Assembly: GCA_021399405.1 (NCBI GenBank)
Contig: JAAFKL010000075.1
Coordinates: 1-25,262 of the forward strand
Length of the DNA: 25,262 nucleotides
Source: Candidatus Heimdallarchaeota archaeon
GTDB taxonomy: Archaea; Asgardarchaeota; Heimdallarchaeia; Heimdallarchaeales; Kariarchaeaceae
Direction: 5' to 3'
Of this stretch, positions 16,512 through 22,732 are shown piece by piece (the first letter of the stretch is position 1; each line of letters begins with the position of its first letter). The notes beneath the pieces are model-generated. The model was given only the letters and a program-made list of their open reading frames with translations, searched no databases and was not told the origin of the DNA. The translations under genes and the position numbers were made by a program.

Positions 16512-17108
16512 TTAGGTTTGACTTGTTTTAATAAATTGAAACCAGCTATATCCTAATTCTTCGACCATCTCACGTAAATCAGTCATTGGTAATCCCATTA
16601 AATTTGATATTGATCCGTCAATCCCCATGATAAACCATGAAGAAATTGAGTTATCGTAGCCGCCTGCAAATGTAAATGGCTGAAATCTTTCAACGTAGTC
16701 CTTTATTAAATCATTTGACATTGAAGAAAAGGTTACTTTCGTTGTTATGAATCGGCTTAAAACCTTTTTTGGATTTGTCCTGGCAACATATAACCCCGTA
16801 CAGAATATATGAGTTTTACCTTGGAGTTTTTGTAAAATTTTGATTGCGTCTACTTCATCTTTAGGCTTTTCAATGATTTCCTCCCCAAGAATTGCCACAG
16901 AATCGGCACCTAGCACAATTTCAGCATTAGTTTTGTCAATCACGTCCTCACATTTCATCCTAGCAAGCTTCATAACATATTCATCAACCGTCTCACCCTC
17001 ATAGATTTCATCTATTGAAGATGGAAGTGATTCAAATTGGACGAAAGCTCGATTTAGAACATCTTTTCTCGATTTACTTTTGGAAGCAAGACAGATCGTT
17101 GACTTCAT
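16512..17108 (-). CDS. maf: Maf-family nucleotide pyrophosphatase
   Basis: A 198-residue cytosolic house-cleaning enzyme that hydrolyses non-canonical or modified nucleoside triphosphates to monophosphates. It starts ICLASKSKSRKDVLNR (the S-x-S-x-R-x-x-x-L phosphate site), then ETVDEYVMKLARMKCEDV, then LGADSVAILGEEIIEKPKD. That last segment carries the conserved Asp (D69) and the EKP loop of Maf proteins; here ADS replaces the usual ADT. GYDNSISSWFIMGIDGSISNLMGLPM, near the C-terminus, matches the conserved AGGYaiQg..a..i..I.Gs..nvvGLP block, with drift at the Gln position. Length is normal. It is the first - strand gene downstream of the tRNA-Gly. Confidence 0.88.
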   Translation of the reverse strand: MKSTICLASKSKSRKDVLNRAFVQFESLPSSIDEIYEGETVDEYVMKLARMKCEDVIDKTNAEIVLGADSVAILGEEIIEKPKDEVDAIKILQKLQGKTHIFCTGLYVARTNPKKVLSRFITTKVTFSSMSNDLIKDYVERFQPFTFAGGYDNSISSWFIMGIDGSISNLMGLPMTDLREMVEELGYSWFQFIKTSQT

Positions 17109-17178
17109 TAATTGTAGATTTTGACCCAGCTTTTAAAATTAGCAAGATATTGGTATAAAGTTGATTAAAATTAGGAAT

Positions 17179-17248
17179 GCGATAACCGGGAATCGAACCC
17201 GGATCAAGAGCTTGGAAAGCTCCTATTCTACCATTATACCATTATCGC
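17179..17248 (-). tRNA. tRNA-Gly (UCC anticodon)
   Basis: Read on the - strand, this 70-nt stretch folds as a tRNA. The acceptor arms GCGATAA and TTATCGC pair perfectly. The T arm is CCGGG-TTCGATT-CCCGG. The anticodon loop is TTTCCAA with anticodon TCC (17214-17216 on the + strand) over a five-pair stem closed by a G-U. The D arm with GG in its loop is weak, with an A-A mismatch and two wobble pairs. The 3' CCA is not encoded and there is no intron. Confidence 0.93.
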
Positions 17249-17250
17249 AT

Positions 17251-17318
17251 AATTAATAAGCATGGGCTGATTCAAATAGGAAAATTTCCACTTGAACCTT
17301 GGTAGAAGCTTATTAATT
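17251..17318. repeat. Nested inverted repeat beside tRNA-Gly
   Basis: Three concentric inverted repeats fill 68 bp. The outer pair is AATTAATAAGC (17251-17261) with GCTTATTAATT (17308-17318), 11 of 11 bases. Inside is TTCAA with TTGAA, and at the centre GGAAA-A-TTTCC. It sits directly upstream of the tRNA-Gly gene as transcribed. Its role is unknown; it could be a cruciform, a transcript hairpin or a protein-binding site. Confidence 0.6.
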
Positions 17319-17427
17319 CCTATCATCATCTATGAATAAATAAATTTGTGGTACTCCACATAAAATTTGATTGAAACACGGCTTATAGTAGTTTGAAAGC
17401 TGAAGATATTTACGTATATTGAAAATA

Positions 17428-18993
17428 TTAGATTAGATTATTTTTTACATTTTCCGAAATTGTCCACTGGTAATCATTTGTTTGTATTATTAGAGCATCT
17501 GCTTGTAAATTTGATAAAACTAGAGAAATAGAACCTAATTCAGTTATGTCTTCTATTTGATCTAAAGTAATTGGGTGTAATTTGATAATATTGGACAATA
17601 TTTGATATTCAGGGATTTGGAACAAATCTTTCTCTGAGGTTAAATTTTTTGTAATATATCCTTGATTTCTAAGAAATTCAACAATAGGAAGACTCATTTC
17701 AGGTTTATCTTCGTTTTCAGTAGCTGGGTCTTTGATATCAAATTGAGTTACAATTTCCTTATCAATGATTGGATCAGCAGTTACAGTGTCAGATACTTTG
17801 TTATCCTCAATAATGGAATCGCTAATGTCAGGAAGAATATCCTCAATCGGTTCATCGAGAGTGATTTCAAATATATTCTCAATTTCTGCAGAAGTCTTGT
17901 TTTCAACAATATTAACTCGGGATGGATTAACTTTGTTTTGTCTTAGTTCAGACCTTCTTCTCTCTTTTATTGCTTTACCAAATTCTGAATCGAAATTATT
18001 TTCTTCTAAAATAGCAGGTGTTAATTGTCTATCTAATGTGGATTTGGGAACTTCTTCAGTTACATACTCAATATTTTGTTCTTTTATGTCTTCAACATGC
18101 TTAAAGTCTTCAATATCAGTATTAGTGAGTTTATCCTTTTGTTTGTCAATATTCTGATTGGATAGAATTCCCTTAAAGATAGAATTAGGTTTTACTTCTT
18201 GTCTTATCAGATATTCAATTAACGAATCTTTGGTTATGCCAATCGTTTCCGCAATTTCATGCATTCTTGTTGTATTGATTAGAGCTTTTTCTTCTGAATT
18301 AATTTGGGAATAGATTGTAGCTGCATGGAGAGAATTATCAAAAGCAAAGACAAGATCTTTCTTTTTCTTGTAAAGAGTCTCTGCAGTTTTGCTAAATTTC
18401 TCTGCTTGGTTTTTTAGAGTTACAATTTCTCCATCTTGGGTCTGGCCTTTTCTATAATTCATAATTGCTTGTTTGTAAAATTCAGAAGCTTCCGTCGGAT
18501 CCTGAATATTATTAGCGAACTCACGAAATTTATCTCCCGAATCGATCCAACACTCATAACTTAGTAGTTCATTTTTCCCTTGCAGGGCATATTTAGAAGC
18601 TAACCTGAATTTTTGATCAGCTAAATATACATCATCGAGTTTCTTTCCCTCAGATCTAATTATCTTTGCTACATTGATAAATTTCTGATATGCTTCATGC
18701 ATTACTTTTCCTGCATCAACAGTTTTACCGATATCATTGTAGATTGATGAAGATTGTTCATAATCCCTTAATGCTTTATCAGGATCTTCTTTGGATTTTG
18801 CTTTTTCTCTGAGTATTTTTGCTGCTCGAATTAAACTAGAATCACAATCTTTGGGTTTGTTATTACTATTGAAGCAGTGGGCTGCTTGCTTGTACAATTC
18901 AATTGCATCGTCTGGGTTCTCCTTTTCTAAACCTTTAGCCAGTTGGTTTAATTCTTTACACTCATCAGTCATGACTACCACCAATGCCTTCAT
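17428..18993 (-). CDS. Helical-repeat (TPR / alpha-SNAP-like) protein with a C-terminal helical domain
   Basis: A 521-residue protein. Residues about 8-265 are tandem helix pairs with the pattern DDAIELYKQAAHCF, PDKALRDYEQSSSIYNDIG and ASEFYKQAIMNYRKG. The 'A.e.Y.qAa..f' phase is that of alpha-SNAP and related TPR proteins, which link NSF to SNARE complexes in eukaryotes; here no SNARE or NSF-like gene is adjacent. Residues about 280-430 are acidic, charged and probably disordered. The last ~80 residues (LPIVEFLRNQGYIT, then ILSNIIKLHPITLDQIEDI) look like a winged-helix-like end. The longest start is the ATG at 18993; an ATG at 18972, four nt after GGTGGT, is equally good and gives MTDECKEL. 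A TATA-like TTTATAAA lies at 19048-19055. The SNAP link is resemblance only. Confidence 0.65.
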   Translation of the reverse strand: MKALVVVMTDECKELNQLAKGLEKENPDDAIELYKQAAHCFNSNNKPKDCDSSLIRAAKILREKAKSKEDPDKALRDYEQSSSIYNDIGKTVDAGKVMHEAYQKFINVAKIIRSEGKKLDDVYLADQKFRLASKYALQGKNELLSYECWIDSGDKFREFANNIQDPTEASEFYKQAIMNYRKGQTQDGEIVTLKNQAEKFSKTAETLYKKKKDLVFAFDNSLHAATIYSQINSEEKALINTTRMHEIAETIGITKDSLIEYLIRQEVKPNSIFKGILSNQNIDKQKDKLTNTDIEDFKHVEDIKEQNIEYVTEEVPKSTLDRQLTPAILEENNFDSEFGKAIKERRRSELRQNKVNPSRVNIVENKTSAEIENIFEITLDEPIEDILPDISDSIIEDNKVSDTVTADPIIDKEIVTQFDIKDPATENEDKPEMSLPIVEFLRNQGYITKNLTSEKDLFQIPEYQILSNIIKLHPITLDQIEDITELGSISLVLSNLQADALIIQTNDYQWTISENVKNNLI

Positions 18994-19047
18994 TGGGACA
19001 TTAAGACCCTTTATTGTGAATTGATCGATTGAAACTCCCCTTTTTAC

Positions 19048-19055
19048 TTTATAAA
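19048..19055 (-). promoter_or_regulatory. Candidate TATA box for the SNAP/TPR-like gene
   Basis: TTTATAAA (read as GTTTATAAAG on the - strand) lies about 55 nt before the 18993 start. This would place transcription near 19025. Confidence 0.4.
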
Positions 19056-19336
19056 CACAACTGCTAGAAAATACAAATAATGGTGATATTTACTTTTTTA
19101 ATAAACGTCACTATTGTCTCCAAACATTTGATATATTTGGTTCATGAATACTTATATTTAATTAATTAGGGAAATCATTAAAATATCAAAATATATATTT
19201 GATAACTCCAAAATTGGGACGGAACCCTCCTCAAATCGCAAAACAACTGTCCACCAGCGATTTTGTTAGTCGCTCCAAATAGCTAAATTATTTATCCAAT
19301 GTGTATCCTTTCAAACTTTAAATCAATATTCTCGGA
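19056..19336. other. Intergenic region with one structured patch
   Basis: AT-rich and without a credible gene, except for a relatively GC-rich patch at about 19217-19285. That patch contains GGG-ACGGAA-CCC and a 7-bp stem AAATCGC/GCGATTT (17-nt loop), about 25 nt downstream of a TATA-like ATATATATTT. It could be a small RNA on the + strand, but no family features (C/D boxes, tRNA arms) are visible. Confidence 0.25.
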
Positions 19337-19617
19337 TTAGATTTTGAGCTTTTCTAGTAGAGATTTGTATTCGTTGTGCACAGCTGCCTTAGTTGTTAAA
19401 ATCGATGTCAATGCTTCAGTATTCCAAAGATTATATTTGACCAAAAGTGTCAAAGCAGCAAGATCTGCATCATCCGAACCCATATCAAGAGGTATCTGTG
19501 CAATTTGAATTAATTGATTCTCTGTTTTTATCACTAACTCCCTAGATAAATTATCAAGCAGATACTCAATAATGTTAAACTGCCAATACCGATCTTTACC
19601 TTGCAATGTTTCAATAA

Positions 19618-19630
19618 CATGAGCAATAAT
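19618..19630 (+). repeat. Left copy of the 13-bp target-site duplication
   Basis: CATGAGCAATAAT, identical to 20134-20146. On the - strand it encodes the IIAH codons of the DUF5071-like protein. Confidence 0.9.
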
Positions 19631-19676
19631 TGTACGGACAAATGTTAGGCTAACTGTTAATCATTATCTTCAGTAC

Positions 19677-19684
19677 TTTAAATA
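19677..19684 (+). promoter_or_regulatory. Candidate TATA box of the element's RNA
   Basis: TTTAAATA. Archaeal start sites lie about 26 nt downstream of the TATA centre. This predicts transcription from about 19707, exactly the base of a strong 5' hairpin. Confidence 0.45.
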
Positions 19685-19706
19685 CCTGGATGACAAATTA
19701 TGACAG

Positions 19707-20028
19707 GTGCAATCTAAAGATTGCACACATACAACTTACAGCCTTTAGTAATATTGGCGTAAGAGGACTAGGTAAGCATCTACCTGTCATTTCTTCCTCT
19801 GGAAGATTTACGGAAAAGTGAGGAACGTACCGAAACATCATGTTGATTGTCCTACCCTGTATTTTGAAAATCAAAAACAGGAATGCTGGTCCTCAGTTTA
19901 CGGACTGAAAATGATCTGCCAGTAGTTAAAGATCACGGAAAGACTGACTTTGTTGACCCCTGTAGGGTGAGAAGCAGAAGGAAGCACCGTTCATTATGAA
20001 CAGAACCTATTTCGACGGAACCTTTTTT
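19707..20028 (+). ncRNA. Candidate structured non-coding RNA, about 320 nt, family not recognised
   Basis: The region lacks coding potential and is dense in self-complementary segments. GTGCAATCT-AA-AGATTGCAC (19707-19726) is a perfect 9-bp hairpin. ATGACAGGT (19700-19708) can pair with ACCTGTCAT (19782-19790). CGTAA and AGAGGA near 19758-19768 can pair with TCCTCT and TTACG near 19796-19812. The segment 19856-19881 forms a hairpin with 11 of 12 pairs. TCAGT-TTACGG-ACTGA, ACCC-CTGTA-GGGT and GTTCA-TTA-TGAAC follow. A T6 run (20023-20028) fits an archaeal terminator. The ends are inferred from the TATA box and T-run. SRP RNA, RNase P RNA and group I/II introns were considered and none fitted. 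Strand is inferred from those signals. Confidence 0.45.
20023..20028 (+). terminator. Oligo-T terminator candidate of the element's RNA
   Basis: Six consecutive T residues directly after the structured region (CGGAACC then T6). Archaeal RNA polymerase and aCPSF1 terminate at such U-tracts. Confidence 0.4.
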
Positions 20029-20133
20029 GTGTTAAACAAAATTGGGAATGTGATGGTGACATCAGATATAGGGTTGTTGAACGTGAAGTACTCGTTTTCT
20101 AGTAATACTAGTAAATGTAAGTACACAAATGAT

Positions 20134-20146
20134 CATGAGCAATAAT
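20134..20146 (+). repeat. Right copy of the 13-bp target-site duplication
   Basis: CATGAGCAATAAT, identical to 19618-19630, marking the right boundary of the 503-bp insertion. Confidence 0.9.
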
Positions 20147-20450
20147 AGGTTCACCTAGAGTCAATAAGTATTCCAATACCTCTCCTGCTCCAGGCCAATT
20201 CATATCTGATAGAAAATCCAAAAGATAGGGGAGATGATTGCTATTAGCTGGATACCCTAATTTAATTAATTCAAAGGCGCGTTCTCTTTCTTCCCATTTA
20301 TCTCGTGCCATAATTACCAGATTGGTAATTTGATAGCTATTACTGGTGTTAAAAATATTATCCGACTATAAGTCATGAAATCACATTAAATGACAATCTA
20401 ACAAATGTGCTTGGAATAATTTTACTCAAATAACACGTGGGTATTATCAG

Positions 20451-20458
20451 TTTATAAA
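20451..20458 (+). promoter_or_regulatory. Candidate TATA box for the gene at 20509
   Basis: TTTATAAA, 51 nt before the ATG. It predicts a start near 20480 and a leader of about 30 nt containing GAAGGG. Confidence 0.45.
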
Positions 20459-20508
20459 TCATAAACACCGAATAGTTATACTAGAAATAAGAAGGGTAGT
20501 AATCAATA

Positions 20509-20946
20509 ATGTCTTCACACAATGAACTTCAGAATGAGTTACACAATGAATGCCAAAACGAATTCGTTTCAAACGTAAATTTTTCATCATATCGCACCCA
20601 TAAACCCCTCATTATGGATTTAAATATTATGAGGATTCCAATTAAAGAACATAGTTTTGATAATTTAGAGGATTATTTTCGATTGAAAGATAAAATTCAG
20701 TGTACATATGAAAATGCAACGGAGTCTTCACAAAAATTTATCATTCCAAAGTTGGAATCTTTAAAAAAGAAATATCATCCAAGCTGTTGTAATGGTGATT
20801 TTGCTAACCGAGACCCATTTGACAAATCCCATACTCATTTTGAATTCAAGATTTTACAATTGTTAGATACTCTAAAATGCTATCTTGATGAGACTATTAA
20901 GGTACCACGTAGAGTATTAGAAATCAAATTATTAGAAAATGAATAA
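20509..20946 (+). CDS. Protein of unknown function with an N-terminal N-E tetrapeptide repeat
   Basis: A 145-residue protein. Residues 4-19 are four copies of a four-residue unit (HNEL, QNEL, HNEC, QNEF) encoded by four 12-bp DNA repeats. The rest is hydrophilic and mixed alpha/beta, with a charged helix at about 61-88 (DYFRLKDKI to LESLKKKY). A Cys/His cluster follows around 90-110 (HPSCCNGDF, then DKSHTHFEF) that could bind metal, and then a C-terminal helix. A TATA box and GAAGGG upstream support expression. It is convergent with the gelsolin gene, with 22 bp between their ends. I do not recognise a family. Confidence 0.6.
   Translation: MSSHNELQNELHNECQNEFVSNVNFSSYRTHKPLIMDLNIMRIPIKEHSFDNLEDYFRLKDKIQCTYENATESSQKFIIPKLESLKKKYHPSCCNGDFANRDPFDKSHTHFEFKILQLLDTLKCYLDETIKVPRRVLEIKLLENE
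20518..20565 (+). repeat. Four tandem 12-bp repeats inside a coding region
   Basis: CACAATGAACTT, CAGAATGAGTTA, CACAATGAATGC and CAAAACGAATTC: four 12-bp units sharing CAxAAyGA, encoding x-N-E-x four times. The first and third units are most alike, so the array may have grown by doubling a 24-bp unit. Confidence 0.7.
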
Positions 20947-20968
20947 TTACATTGTTAAGACTGTTTAA

Positions 20969-21763
20969 CTACCAGAATTTCCACCAGGGTTTTTTCTTAG
21001 GAGCTGATGTTGCTTTCTTATCTCTACTATCATGATCTGTTGCTGTGGATTTATGCTCCTCAGATGTTTGGGATTTTTCTGGTCGATATTCGAGTTCTCT
21101 TTGATCTTCAACAGAAATGACGGGGCCTGCACCCTTGGCTTTACTAAGAAAATCATAAAACGCTTTTTCAGATTTTGTATTTTCATTCTCATAGATTGTG
21201 TATTGTAAAGGTAAATAACTTCGCCCACTATCAATTTTTTGCATCAACTTTTGTCCTTCGAATTTCTCTTCTCTATTTGCCTTTCCTCCCACCCAGAGGT
21301 ATAGGTTGTCATTTCCATCTAGCACGAAGACATCTTCACTTTTCAAGCTATCTCTTGATAGATTGACTTCTTCAGAATAGGCTTGGTCCATTGTAGCTGT
21401 TTCTTCTTTGGTATAAACCCGCCAGAGCTTATATTCAACAGTATCAAGTTCAGCGTGTTTAAGAAATCCAGGTGTGTCACCATCAAGAACGCTGATTTGG
21501 ATTACCCCTTTTAATTCATCAGATTCATCACCTTGAATAACTGAATAAACTGCAGGTTCGCCACCTCGATCGGTATTGTCTAGCTTGTTTGCAACCCAAG
21601 CACCAACTGTCTGTTCATCAACACCACAATCTTTTCCTCTCCATATCCAAATAGTGTTGCCGTTATCTATTACATATACATCGCCATCCAAGAACTCGTA
21701 TTCATTCCCTGACTTGGCGTCTAACTTCTCGAGATTTTTCCCGATAATGTGGAGCACGTCCAT
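20969..21763 (-). CDS. Two-domain gelsolin-like actin regulator (Asgard 2DGel type)
   Basis: A 264-residue protein. Gelsolin domain 1 (about 24-100) has EFLDGDVYVIDNGNTIWIWRGKDCGVDE and ends in VIQGDESDELKGV, the canonical 'f..DvyilD.G..iyvWrGk...' and 'v.qGdE...F' blocks. Domain 2 (about 111-207) has EDVFVLDGNDNLYLWVGGKANREEKFEG and closes with FYDFL. The acidic residues at the DVY/D.G positions are those that bind calcium in eukaryotic gelsolins. A disordered charged linker (about 215-255) ends in a basic, aromatic tail, KKKPWWKFW, right at the C-terminus. Asgard 2DGel proteins (known from Thorarchaeota) bind and sever or bundle actin in a calcium-dependent way; the same role is inferred here. 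No actin or profilin gene is in the window. A TATA-like TTTAAATTT lies near 21820-21830. Confidence 0.88.
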   Translation of the reverse strand: MDVLHIIGKNLEKLDAKSGNEYEFLDGDVYVIDNGNTIWIWRGKDCGVDEQTVGAWVANKLDNTDRGGEPAVYSVIQGDESDELKGVIQISVLDGDTPGFLKHAELDTVEYKLWRVYTKEETATMDQAYSEEVNLSRDSLKSEDVFVLDGNDNLYLWVGGKANREEKFEGQKLMQKIDSGRSYLPLQYTIYENENTKSEKAFYDFLSKAKGAGPVISVEDQRELEYRPEKSQTSEEHKSTATDHDSRDKKATSAPKKKPWWKFW

Positions 21764-21973
21764 ATCAAAAACTCAACTAACCAAATACATAAACTAATCG
21801 CAGAACGGAAATACTAGGAACGAAATTTAAAGATGTTTTGTATCATTGGCATTATCAATTTTTACGCTTAATATTAGTTTCAGATTAATGTTGTCAACAA
21901 TCTCAACTTAAACATTCAAATCCAAATACAATTTATATGTAAAATTATAAGATCCTAGGTTATCTTTACTTAG

Positions 21974-22615
21974 ATGAGCAAGCAAATAAGACAGTTAATG
22001 GAATATTTTACTGTTTTAACCAATAAACACATTGACGACGAATTTGACAGTTCCAATGCTTCAAAAATCAAGCTGATCTTTAAAAATGAGTTTCAACTAC
22101 TTTTTAGAGCAAATAGTAAGCATATTACCGATGAATTATCAGCAAAACATGGTGTCAATCCAATTTTTGTAATTGCTCTTAAAAAAGCACTTTCAGATTA
22201 TGTAGGGTCGATTGATGAATTGAAAAGACATGTATTAGCCATTTATGAATTAATAATTGCGCCGGTTTTAGAAAGCCAAAAACAACAAATTGCAGAGAGT
22301 GAGGATATATGGGGATCATTCATCCAAAATATTACAAATGGTAATAATCAATTGTATAACAATAAGTACTTCAAGCTGGAAATTATGGAAGCGAGTGACA
22401 CTAAATACGGTTTTGACCTCAATTGTTGCTACTACTATGAGATTTTCAAATTAAATGGCTTTGAAGAGTTAGGACCAATTTTATGTGATTATGATTACTT
22501 AATTTCTGATAACTTGAAGCATTGGATAAAATTTGAAAGAACAGAGACAATAGCGACAGGCTTCACAAGATGTAATTTTCGTTTTCAATCCCTCGTATCA
22601 AAATCTGAAACCTGA
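21974..22615 (+). CDS. ATC hydrolase-like (L-2-amino-thiazoline-4-carboxylate hydrolase family) protein
   Basis: A 213-residue protein. The N-terminal ~90 residues are helical. The C-terminal ~90 follow the ATC-hydrolase family pattern: FDLNCCYYYEIFKLNGFEELGPILCDYDYLI, then FERTETIATGFTRCNFRF. The family signature is a Cys before a helix, 'g.pEl....C..D', and 'f.Rt.Tia.G...CdF.f'; all three Cys positions are present. The only characterised activity opens the thiazoline ring of ATC in bacterial cysteine synthesis. Most archaeal members are unstudied, so the substrate here should be taken as unknown. It stands alone on the + strand. Confidence 0.65.
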   Translation: MSKQIRQLMEYFTVLTNKHIDDEFDSSNASKIKLIFKNEFQLLFRANSKHITDELSAKHGVNPIFVIALKKALSDYVGSIDELKRHVLAIYELIIAPVLESQKQQIAESEDIWGSFIQNITNGNNQLYNNKYFKLEIMEASDTKYGFDLNCCYYYEIFKLNGFEELGPILCDYDYLISDNLKHWIKFERTETIATGFTRCNFRFQSLVSKSET

Positions 22616-22732
22616 ATTGATGATGCTAAAGTCCTCTTTTTCAAGTTTTATCAAATCATGAGAAATGATATAATAATTTAATAGAATTTACGAGATAACT
22701 TTATTGAACATCATATTCTTCATCAGTTGACG

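Larger units (their letters stand above)
19631..20133. mobile_element. 503-bp non-coding insertion element carrying a structured RNA
   Basis: Bounded exactly by two copies of a 13-bp direct repeat and inserted within a DUF5071-like reading frame. It has no open reading frame of note. The ends show only weak inverted similarity: TGTAC..ACA..T..TAG at the left (from 19631) against the same pattern inverted at the right, with its outer end at 20125, 8 bp inside the right repeat. An AGTACTT inverted pair lies 42-48 bp from each boundary (19672-19678 and 20086-20092). CTAGTAATACTAG (20099-20111) is a perfect palindrome near the right end. A promoter-like and a terminator-like signal flank a highly structured interior. 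With no transposase it would be non-autonomous (MITE-like). The target duplication is directly visible; the transposition mechanism is unknown. Confidence 0.85.
19337..20311 (-). pseudogene. DUF5071-like gene split by a 503-bp insertion
   Basis: The 5' part (20311-20134) encodes 59 residues, from MARDKWEERERAFELIKLGY through LPYLLDFLSDMNWPGAGEVL to GEPIIAH. It then runs into insertion-derived residues and a stop. The 3' part (from 19618 down to 19337) continues VIETLQGKDRYWQFNIIEYLL and ends DLAALTLLV...LEKLKI. Removing 516 bp (the insertion plus one copy of the 13-bp repeat) rejoins IIAH to VIETL in frame and gives a 152-residue protein. The 'LL.fl.DMNWP.a..v...L...GE..i.H' pattern is that of DUF5071 proteins, whose function is unknown. 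Apart from the insertion no stop or frameshift is seen, so the break looks recent. The 5' piece could still yield a 67-residue truncated product. Confidence 0.85.

Noticed and set aside
17249..17340. C/D box guide RNA on the - strand (ATGATGA near 17324-17330)
   Set aside because: A C-like box is present, but no CTGA D box follows on the same strand.
17662..18157. Two + strand frames opposite the SNAP/TPR-like gene
   Set aside because: Antisense to a strong gene in its low-complexity acidic linker; Ser/Ile-rich translation typical of shadow frames.
19690..20040. SRP (7S) RNA in the 503-bp element
   Set aside because: The size is right, but the 5' and 3' ends do not pair. The helix 8 GUCAGG and GGAAGG-AGCAG block is not convincingly present; AGAAGGAAGCACC is only a partial look-alike.
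19700..20070. Group I or group II intron in the DUF5071-like gene
   Set aside because: No paired P7 strands around GACTA, no domain V hairpin and no reverse transcriptase. The 13-bp target-site duplication is also not produced by intron homing.
19631..20133. Casposon or complete insertion sequence
   Set aside because: No cas1 or transposase frame and no strong terminal inverted repeats. Only a non-autonomous element is supported.
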